Assembly: GCA_031259515.1 (NCBI GenBank)
Contig: JAIRLK010000055.1
Location: 1-8,793, forward strand
Direction: 5' to 3'
Source of the DNA: Treponema sp.
Lineage (GTDB): Bacteria > Spirochaetota > Spirochaetia > Treponematales > Breznakiellaceae
DNA: 8,793 bases
Positions 1 through 5,770 of this stretch are shown here, in pieces. Each line of letters begins with the position of its first letter. Within the stretch, counting starts at the first letter, position 1. The notes below the pieces were generated by a model that saw only the letters and a list, made by a program, of their open reading frames with translations, was not told where the DNA came from and searched no databases. A program made the translations under genes and the position numbers.

Positions 1-92
1 GATGACGACCGCCACGGGGCGGACAGACAAACAGGAGGCTTTTGTCCGGCCCCTTTTGTGGCGCGGTATTTGAAAAATTTGACCCCGTGACC

Positions 93-134
93 AACGGATG
101 CCCCATTCTTGCCAACGAATGCCTCATTTTTGCC
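93..134. repeat. Two-copy tandem repeat, 21-nt unit
   Basis: Two directly abutting 21-nt units, 93-113 and 114-134, both begin AACG and end TTGCC and match at 18 of 21 positions; all three differences are transitions. The repeat lies just downstream of the gpgS stop codon on the minus strand. No hairpin plus T-run that would make a terminator is visible here. It may be a fragment of a dispersed or mobile repeat, or simply a local duplication. Confidence 0.7.
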
Positions 135-156
135 GGGACATTGCGTATAACCGGTC

Positions 157-1137
157 TTATCTGTTCTTCCCGAATTTTTCCCGGTACTCGGGGATCTCGA
201 TCATGGGCGGCCGCTCTTCGCCTGAAATAGCGGTTTTAAGCACCCGGTGGGCGGCGTTTTCCCGTTCCAGGGCGATATGATGGCCCGCCAGTTCCTTGAT
301 GAGTTTTGCGTTGCCGTACTTTTCCGCCCGGGAAAAAAAAGCGCCCAGGATGCCGTAAGCCATTTTTCCCAGCGCGGCGGTGGTCTGGTTACGGTGTACC
401 CGTATGTCCAGGTCTACCTGGGCCAAAGCGTCTATGCCGGAACATTCATAGATGTCGATAAGATGGGCCAATTCGACCCCGTAACCCACGGAAAAGGAAA
501 GCCGCTCCAGCAGGCTCCGGCGTCCGGCGTATTCCCCGGAAAGCGGCTGTATCAGACGGGCAAGGGCTGGATAAAAGAGGGAAAAGAGGGGTCGCACCAG
601 GATTTCCGTTACCCGTCCGCCGCCTGAGGGGTTAATCCCCGAAGAAGAACGTATGGGCCGTTCGTAGAAGGCCTTGACGTAGCCTATCTTGTCATCCTCC
701 AGGAGAGGACCTAGAAGGCCATAGACGAATTTAGGGGCGATGTTGGAAATATCCGCGTCCACCCAGACGATGATGTCTCCTTCAAGCGCGTACAGGCTCT
801 TCCAGAGGTTTTCCCCTTTACCCCGGAAGCTGCCGTATTTGGGCAGGATGGTTTTCGAGTCGAAGACCCGGGCGCCGAAACGTTCGGCCACCTTCCGGGT
901 CTTATCCTTGGAAGACGAATCGATCACCACGATTTCATCCACTAGGGGATAGCGATCCATGAGTTCCGTTCGGATAACGAGTATCTCCTTTCCTATGGTC
1001 AATTCCTCATTCAACGTGGGAAAGGCCAGAGAAATTTTCGCGCCTTTTTTTTCTTTTAACGCGACCAAGCGGTCGATATCCTGAAAACGGGAATGGTGCC
1101 AGGTACGCTCCAGGAGAGCATCTTCGTCGGCGCTCAC
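157..1137 (-). CDS. gpgS: Glucosyl-3-phosphoglycerate synthase (GT81/GT2-like glycosyltransferase)
   Basis: This cytosolic retaining glycosyltransferase is expected to transfer glucose from NDP-glucose to D-3-phosphoglycerate, giving glucosyl-3-phosphoglycerate, the precursor of glucosylglycerate and related solutes or glycolipids. The 326-aa protein is of normal family length. Visible landmarks in order are FPTLNEE (39-45) at the nucleotide-sugar site, VVIDSSSKDKT (70-80), the RGKGENLWKSL loop (105-115), the metal-binding DxD-type VDADI (126-130), GGGRVTEILVRPL (172-184), QPLSGEYAGRR (197-207), YGVELAHLIDIY (219-230) and AQVDLDIRVHRN (239-250) with the family histidine. These match the mycobacterial GpgS pattern as I remember it. 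The start is GTG at 1137-1135, preceded by a strong AAGGAGGA Shine-Dalgarno five nt away that lies inside the end of the upstream gene. Start and upstream stop overlap as GTGA, so translation is probably coupled. The partner phosphatase GpgP is not in the window; it could lie beyond the left edge. Confidence 0.9.
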   Translation of the reverse strand: MSADEDALLERTWHHSRFQDIDRLVALKEKKGAKISLAFPTLNEELTIGKEILVIRTELMDRYPLVDEIVVIDSSSKDKTRKVAERFGARVFDSKTILPKYGSFRGKGENLWKSLYALEGDIIVWVDADISNIAPKFVYGLLGPLLEDDKIGYVKAFYERPIRSSSGINPSGGGRVTEILVRPLFSLFYPALARLIQPLSGEYAGRRSLLERLSFSVGYGVELAHLIDIYECSGIDALAQVDLDIRVHRNQTTAALGKMAYGILGAFFSRAEKYGNAKLIKELAGHHIALERENAAHRVLKTAISGEERPPMIEIPEYREKFGKNR

Positions 1138-2375
1138 AGTTCCTCCTTGATAAGCCGGTTAATGAGGGTTTCCAGCAGAACCCGCCCCTGCTCTATGGAA
1201 TCGATCTCTATGGTATCCCGGGTCATCCCTTCCCGGCCCAGGGCTATTCCTAGGGACAGGGCGGGTATCCCCTGAGCGGAAAGATGGGCGGCGATGTCGG
1301 CCCCGTTTTCCTCCTGATCCCTGACGTACTGGTCCTTCATGATCCCCGTTACGATCTGCATGAGTTTATCGTTCACCGAGGCGTCTCCTACCGGAATAAA
1401 GGAGGTAATAAGCGCCTCTTTTTTGAGTTCCGGCCCGGAAGCGGCATTTTCCACCGTGGCTTTTACGGTGTTCATGGCCATTTCCAGCCGGGCGCCGTCG
1501 GAAGATTCGATCTCAATCTCCAAAAGCCCCTCTGCGGGAGTATGGCCAAAGGTGGTTTCCGCGTCAATATGGCGTATGTAGAGTTTGGTGGTTCCCTCAA
1601 TGTCCCAGGTGATGCCCGCCAGCTTGTGGGCCGTGTCCAACAGCGTGTCCACCACGGGTCCGGAACCGGCCAAAGGTTTACCGGACGCCCCCGGAACCGC
1701 CGCGTCTCCTTTCCCCGGGCTCCCCGTCTCCAGGGAAAGGTTTATCTTCATCCGGTATATACCCCGGCTGTTGTTCACCAGGGTTCCCAAGGTAAGCCCT
1801 CGGACCCCTATAGCCGCCGCCGGACGGGTTACGTCGTCCCCGGTTACCCGCAGAAAGAAGCTGCCGTCGCTGTTGTCAAAAGAACCCGCCGCGAAGAGCA
1901 GGATGATTTCCCGGCTGGCCGCTATATACCCGCAGCGTATCCTCTCGGCGACGGAGATGAGGGCCGCCGCCCCCAGGCTGTCCGCCAGGCCCGCGCCCCG
2001 GGCTTTCTCCGCATCCAGCCGGCAAAGACTTTCCAGAGGATGCCAACGGTCCGAACCCAGGTTTGTAAACAGGAGGAGGGGAGGTAAATTCTCCAGGTCC
2101 GGGGAATGAACCCTGGCCAGGATGTTCCCCCCTTCGTCCACCAGGGGGCTTAATCCTAGGGCGGTAAGACGTTCTAAAACGAAGGAAGCCCGCTGTTCTT
2201 CATTTTCGGTGGGAGAGGGAATTTCCGCCAGTCTGAGGGCGTCCGCCAGAAGCCGGTCCGCCAGGGGGGATTTTGGTTTGCGGGGGACGTGTAAAAAACC
2301 TGCGGCTTTCCCTGCAAGGGCGTTAATTCCGCGAACGGCCAGCTTCTGGCATCGCTCCAATATCCGTATTTTCAC
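1134..2375 (-). CDS. M20-peptidase-like protein, probably catalytically inactive
   Basis: This 413-aa protein has the M20 metallopeptidase layout: a first catalytic segment (about 40-200), an insert resembling the lid/dimerisation domain (about 203-320), and a closing catalytic segment (about 325-413) with GADIAAHLSAQGIPALSLG (358-376). The ISPT-like motif EIPSPTENEE (51-60) and the LPPLLLF strand (97-103) are clear. Most expected metal ligands look lost. The usual HxD after that strand reads N-L-G (105-107), the GxGxxDxxG block keeps Asp132, the EE pair falls at S165-F166, the later acidic ligand is about R192, and the C-terminal His position reads T385. These assignments come from alignment by eye. 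A basic N-terminal stretch (1-36) precedes the domain. The start is GTG at 2375-2373 with AGGAGG five nt upstream. Its stop overlaps the gpgS start, so the pair is co-translated. Function unknown; a binding or scaffold role linked to GpgS is a guess. An active but divergent peptidase is the alternative. Confidence 0.75.
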   Translation of the reverse strand: MKIRILERCQKLAVRGINALAGKAAGFLHVPRKPKSPLADRLLADALRLAEIPSPTENEEQRASFVLERLTALGLSPLVDEGGNILARVHSPDLENLPPLLLFTNLGSDRWHPLESLCRLDAEKARGAGLADSLGAAALISVAERIRCGYIAASREIILLFAAGSFDNSDGSFFLRVTGDDVTRPAAAIGVRGLTLGTLVNNSRGIYRMKINLSLETGSPGKGDAAVPGASGKPLAGSGPVVDTLLDTAHKLAGITWDIEGTTKLYIRHIDAETTFGHTPAEGLLEIEIESSDGARLEMAMNTVKATVENAASGPELKKEALITSFIPVGDASVNDKLMQIVTGIMKDQYVRDQEENGADIAAHLSAQGIPALSLGIALGREGMTRDTIEIDSIEQGRVLLETLINRLIKEEL

Positions 2376-2414
2376 CCGCGCCTCCTGATTTTGACTTGAT
2401 TGACGTGATATGAT

Positions 2415-2444
2415 ATATTAGAATATTTTCCGTTAATCTGTCCA
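2415..2444 (-). promoter_or_regulatory. Candidate sigma70-type promoter for the M20-like/gpgS pair
   Basis: On the minus strand, TTGGACA (with TGGACA at 2444-2439 as the -35 box) is followed after 18 nt by TAATAT (2420-2415) as the -10 box, in a locally AT-rich stretch. Transcription would begin around 2408, leaving a leader of about 30 nt that holds the AGGAGG ribosome site. The position fits an independent transcript for the two downstream genes. The -35 match is imperfect, so this is a candidate only. Confidence 0.45.
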
Positions 2445-2472
2445 ATGGTATCAGGCGCCGGGTTGCGGGCTA

Positions 2473-2514
2473 CCGCCTTAGCGGGGCTCTGCTCCGCAGC
2501 GCCCCGCTAAGGGG
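2473..2514. repeat. Long nested GC-rich inverted repeat (hairpin)
   Basis: CCTTAGCGGGGC (2476-2487) pairs perfectly with GCCCCGCTAAGG (2501-2512). Inside, after one T/C mismatch, CTGC (2489-2492) pairs with GCAG (2496-2499) around a three-base TCC tip. With one bulged G at 2475, two more pairs form outside. No T-run follows on either strand, so a classical intrinsic terminator is unlikely. It sits between the PII-like gene and the M20-like gene and could be a REP-type intergenic element or a 3'-end stabiliser of the upstream mRNA. Confidence 0.7.
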
Positions 2515-2552
2515 ACTTGTCCCCAGAGCTTATCCCTCCGGACCCCCGGAGG
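2511..2552. repeat. Two further short inverted repeats downstream of the PII-like gene
   Basis: GGGGAC (2511-2516) and GTCCCC (2519-2524) are perfect inverted arms that share bases 2511-2512 with the larger neighbouring hairpin, so the two folds compete. CCTCCGG (2535-2541) pairs with CCGGAGG (2546-2552) around ACCC. On the minus strand the second hairpin begins about 22 nt past the stop codon of the PII-like gene and could act at its mRNA 3' end, but it lacks a T-run. Confidence 0.55.
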
Positions 2553-2574
2553 TTTGGAACAGATGCAGGTTACA

Positions 2575-3708
2575 CTACACATGCCGGAAAGAAACCGGGT
2601 TCTCCAGGGGAAGCGTCTTGAGCATACACGACTGGCCGGCGGCAAAAAGCCCTGCTTTTTCTACATGCGTAAGGACGCTTTCTTCAATCGCGGCGGGAAT
2701 GATAATGTCGCACAGTTCACGGGAATGAGATTCCGGGGGAGTAAACTGGTCCTGAGAACCGGCACGGTAGGAACGCATCTCAAGATGATTCAGCGTCGCT
2801 CCCCGTGCTCCGTTTGCCATCGCTGTCTGCCGGAATATTTCGACTTCCTCTTCTTCGCCAATAAAGAAAAGCCCCCTCATGCCGGCGGATGTTTTTTTAC
2901 CGCTTTCCGAATAATCGTCTGTCTTCGTACTGAGCCTGCGCCAATCGCTTGATCCCCGCACTTCGTCCAGGGCGGCGATAACCTGCTCCATGGTCGCGGC
3001 ATGGACCCGCTTACCCTGCCTTACCCGGAGGTTCACCACCGGCGCATGGACAAAGTTCTTGTAGAGAAACCCATGACCGGGGACATCAAGACGGGCCCGG
3101 GGAATAAGGGTCTTTTCCACCAGCTCGGCATCGGAACGGGGAACCAGAAACCAGATGATCTCTTTTTCTACCGGAACGGTTATGCGCAGCAACCCGAGCT
3201 TATCCCTAAGCCCCATGCCGGAACCGAAAAACACAACCGGTACGCAGAGGCCGAGTTCCAGCACTGCGGCGGCAAGGGATTCTCCCAGGCCCCTGGAAAC
3301 GGTACAGCAGATACAGGCGTAATCTTCGGGTGAAAGCTCATCGTCGGATCCGCACAGGACCTCAAGTTTTGCTTCGTCAAAGTGAAGCGGCGTTCCTCTC
3401 CAAATCACGCCGCGCTGCGCGAAGATACAACCCCTGCCGCCCATGCGAAGGTCCGTCGCTTCGGCAATACGGCGCATCACGCCGTGTTCAAACCGGGAAG
3501 GCACATAAAAACGGTAAAACAGCGCCCGGCTTTCATCATGTTTCGTAACAGGGCGCAGCCCCAGAAATCCCCGCGTATCAACCAGGAATATTTGCTTGGC
3601 CCGCTGGACAAAAACCTCCGGCAGCGCCAGGTCGGAGAGGGTCTTATCCAGAAGGTCCGTTATATTAACATCTGCGATACAAATGATAGTTGAAAAATTG
3701 TTTTGCAT
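2575..3708 (-). CDS. Triple PII-like domain protein, putative regulator of the DUF1538 transporter
   Basis: This 377-aa soluble protein appears to contain three successive PII (GlnB/GlnK-like) ferredoxin-fold units: about 5-105, 130-225 and 277-375. The closing halves line up: YRFYVP (65-70) with GGRGCIF (90-96), WFLVP (186-190) with PGHGFLY (210-216), and CDIIIP (333-338) with GQSCML (358-363). The middle unit is the clearest, with GxGLRDKLGLLRITVPVEKE (163-182), a pattern I associate with PII proteins encoded beside DUF1538 genes. A helix 239-250 and GSSDWRR (252-258) link units two and three. PII proteins normally act as homotrimers of ~110-aa chains that bind ATP/ADP and 2-oxoglutarate and plug or regulate membrane transporters. 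A single chain of three would be a covalent pseudo-trimer (inference). The start is ATG at 3708-3706, nine nt after the transporter stop, with GAGG overlapping that stop as ribosome site, so the two are co-transcribed. The ligand is unknown and the T-loop equivalents are divergent. Confidence 0.72.
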   Translation of the reverse strand: MQNNFSTIICIADVNITDLLDKTLSDLALPEVFVQRAKQIFLVDTRGFLGLRPVTKHDESRALFYRFYVPSRFEHGVMRRIAEATDLRMGGRGCIFAQRGVIWRGTPLHFDEAKLEVLCGSDDELSPEDYACICCTVSRGLGESLAAAVLELGLCVPVVFFGSGMGLRDKLGLLRITVPVEKEIIWFLVPRSDAELVEKTLIPRARLDVPGHGFLYKNFVHAPVVNLRVRQGKRVHAATMEQVIAALDEVRGSSDWRRLSTKTDDYSESGKKTSAGMRGLFFIGEEEEVEIFRQTAMANGARGATLNHLEMRSYRAGSQDQFTPPESHSRELCDIIIPAAIEESVLTHVEKAGLFAAGQSCMLKTLPLENPVSFRHV

Positions 3709-3717
3709 ACCCAGCCT

Positions 3718-5706
3718 CTATTGTCTTATCGCCCGCCGGGATTTCCGTTTTTCCAGGATACCCGACACAAGAACCGCGATAATCGGAATGACGCTTGCGG
3801 TTGCTACGATGCCGAAAGCGCCGTCCGCCCGGAGCGAATCGGCGCCCAGCCCAAGACCGGTAGTTATGATGATGGGAACCGTGATAGGACCTGTGGCTAT
3901 GCCGGCGACATCCCAGGCAATTGAGGAGAAATCTTCCGGCGCGAAGGCCGTAAGGAACAGGGCCAGGGCGTAACTGGGCGCCAATATCCATGAAAGATGT
4001 ATGCCCCCGGAAGGTAGCATGTTGCTGAAAAGTACCCGTGCAAACCCTATGGCCATTCCAAGGCCGACCCCGGCGGCGGCAATCATCACGAGCCGTATGC
4101 GCTTAAATGTGCCGGTGGTCATCTCTTCCACAGCAGAGGCGGTGGCGGCCAGGGCGGGCTCCGCAAATATGGCTAAAAAGCCCAGAAAAAACACAAAGAC
4201 GAGGATCGCCAGGTACCCTCCCAGCCTGCCGAAATTCGAGAACACCGCGCTTTCGACGGGAATGTGGGTGTAAACGCCGCCCTCCGAAAGGCGTTCGGAA
4301 ACAAATTTTTGGGGGTCAGGCCCCTTTTCTCCGGGAACCCAGATGTACTGTTCCGGCCCGGATTTTCCCGGAACGGTAAAGACGGAACTTGAATCGACGC
4401 CCCGCAAGACAAGCGCCTTTTCGGTACGCGGGGTCTCCCTGTAGGTGTGAGTAAGGGACACCCCGGCCTGAGCGCTTATAGCGGTAACGCCGCCAGTCAT
4501 GCCAAGGTTAAGGGCGAACATCCCCAGGGCCGTAAAAACGATGCCCAGTATGACCACGTCGAGATTAAGGATACGGACGCGGGCAATAATAGTGATGGAA
4601 ATAATCAAAGCCAGCGCCAGAGGCAGAACCGCCAGCAGGGCGGCTTGACAGAAACTCCACAGGGACCTGGGGGAAAATACCGAAAGTTCGCCGCCTTCAT
4701 CCTCCACAGCGCCGGAGGGCATTCCGGGGAAGCATGTTTCAAAGGCCGCCTGAGAAAGTTCTCCCCGGGACCGGGCGGCTTCCGCCATTTTAAGGAGCCC
4801 TTCAGGGCTGCCGGCAACATAGACGGCCTTTTCACGCTGTTCAGGCCGGGGCGAGAAGAAGGCCCCCGGGTCGGAAGGCCCCGGAACCTTGGGGGCAATC
4901 AGCGCCGCAAGACAGAGGACGCTTGCCACCGGCAGGGCGGATGCAAGGGTTACCAGCCCCAGTCCCGAAGTATTCGAGCTTTTTCCGCTTGCCTTTGACA
5001 CCCCCAGCCCCAGGGCAAGGATGATAGGCGCCGTAACCGCGCCGGTAGCCGCGCCACCCGTATCCCAGGCAAGGTTTACCACCGGACGGAGGACGGCGTT
5101 CTCGTCAAAAACAAGGCTTACGGCAACCAGCAGAGGAATGATGATGAAGACCGGCGGTTTAAACGCCCAGCCGAACATGAAGCGGTACATACCCAGGACC
5201 ACCGAAAGCCCCACCCCCGCCGCTATCGCGGCAACCAGCCAGGAGGTTCCCCGGTTAAGCAGCAGGTAAAGAAGCGGCGCATTCCAGGCGGGAATCACCC
5301 CCCCCTGCTGCCGGAGGATCGCTATGGCGGGTTCGGCAAGCGTCGCGGTAATCCCGACAATGACCGCGAAAACCGTAATCCCCGCCACGCCGATTTTGGC
5401 GGGAAGCCGCATCCCGCACTGCTCGCCCAGGGGCATGATGCCCAAAAAAAGCCCTTCCAAAAACAAGGAAAGCCCCAGAATCGCCGCGCCTACGCCGGCG
5501 GCTATCGAAACCGCGTTATGCAGGGGCGACCGCAGTACAAAGAATTGCGCCGCCGCCAGGTATACGCCTACCAGGAGTACGGCCTTGAACTGGGGCCGTA
5601 TCTTGGCAGCCGCGTAAGAACCAATCATCGAAAGCGTTTTGTTCAACGGCAGAACAATTACCTGACGTTTGTAGGGAAACAGCAAATTTTTTAGTTTTAT
5701 CACCAT
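3718..5706 (-). CDS. DUF1538 family membrane transporter, two fused DUF1538 units
   Basis: This 662-aa polytopic inner-membrane protein is built from two homologous DUF1538 halves, about 38-270 and 350-650. Repeated landmarks are TLAEPAIAIL (122-131) against IFAEPALAAT (513-522), AWDTGGAATGAVTAPIILAL (213-232) against AWDVAGIATGPITVPIIITT (597-616), and LVTLASALPV (251-260) against IVATASVIPI (633-642). The N half also has GLSLFLEGLFLGIMPLGE (78-95). Each half shows about six to seven hydrophobic segments. Two polar, likely soluble stretches (about 272-345 and 420-490) separate the halves and interrupt the second half. DUF1538 proteins are often encoded as two adjacent genes; from memory, one such pair in Halomonas (UmpAB) was reported as a Na+(Li+,K+)/H+ antiporter. 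Here both units are one chain. The start is ATG at 5706-5704 with a purine-rich AAGAGAG just upstream. The PII-like gene follows after nine nt and probably gates this transporter. The transported ion or solute is not shown by the sequence. Confidence 0.85.
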   Translation of the reverse strand: MVIKLKNLLFPYKRQVIVLPLNKTLSMIGSYAAAKIRPQFKAVLLVGVYLAAAQFFVLRSPLHNAVSIAAGVGAAILGLSLFLEGLFLGIMPLGEQCGMRLPAKIGVAGITVFAVIVGITATLAEPAIAILRQQGGVIPAWNAPLLYLLLNRGTSWLVAAIAAGVGLSVVLGMYRFMFGWAFKPPVFIIIPLLVAVSLVFDENAVLRPVVNLAWDTGGAATGAVTAPIILALGLGVSKASGKSSNTSGLGLVTLASALPVASVLCLAALIAPKVPGPSDPGAFFSPRPEQREKAVYVAGSPEGLLKMAEAARSRGELSQAAFETCFPGMPSGAVEDEGGELSVFSPRSLWSFCQAALLAVLPLALALIISITIIARVRILNLDVVILGIVFTALGMFALNLGMTGGVTAISAQAGVSLTHTYRETPRTEKALVLRGVDSSSVFTVPGKSGPEQYIWVPGEKGPDPQKFVSERLSEGGVYTHIPVESAVFSNFGRLGGYLAILVFVFFLGFLAIFAEPALAATASAVEEMTTGTFKRIRLVMIAAAGVGLGMAIGFARVLFSNMLPSGGIHLSWILAPSYALALFLTAFAPEDFSSIAWDVAGIATGPITVPIIITTGLGLGADSLRADGAFGIVATASVIPIIAVLVSGILEKRKSRRAIRQ

Positions 5707-5713
5707 CAGTCTC

Positions 5714-5727
5714 TCTTAAATTTAAGA
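5714..5727. promoter_or_regulatory. 14-bp perfect palindrome directly upstream of the DUF1538 gene
   Basis: TCTTAAATTTAAGA is a perfect 14-bp palindrome ending eight nt before the DUF1538 start codon. On the minus strand its right arm runs into the purine-rich ribosome site AAGAGAG. It could be an operator for a dimeric repressor or a weak RNA hairpin that partly hides the ribosome site. AT-rich palindromes of this size also arise by chance, so function is unproven. Confidence 0.4.
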
Positions 5728-5736
5728 TACTGGATT

Positions 5737-5755
5737 AAGATTCAATCCGAATCTT
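5737..5755. repeat. 7-bp inverted repeat between glnS and the DUF1538 gene
   Basis: AAGATTC (5737-5743) and GAATCTT (5749-5755) are perfect inverted arms around a five-base AATCC loop. They lie 15 nt past the glnS stop on the minus strand. No T-run follows, so it is a weak candidate for a terminator and could equally be a protein-binding site for the transporter operon. Confidence 0.4.
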
Positions 5756-5770
5756 TAGAACCTGTTGCTC

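Noticed and set aside
1..126. Minus-strand frame from an ATG at 126 open to the left edge (42 codons)
   Set aside because: No ribosome site, no recognisable domain, and it crosses the tandem repeat; too short to support as a partial gene.
1284..2087. Long plus-strand open frame (267 codons) opposite the M20-like gene
   Set aside because: It is antisense to a well-supported coding gene, has an odd Arg/Gly/His-rich composition and no domain; a typical GC-rich shadow frame.
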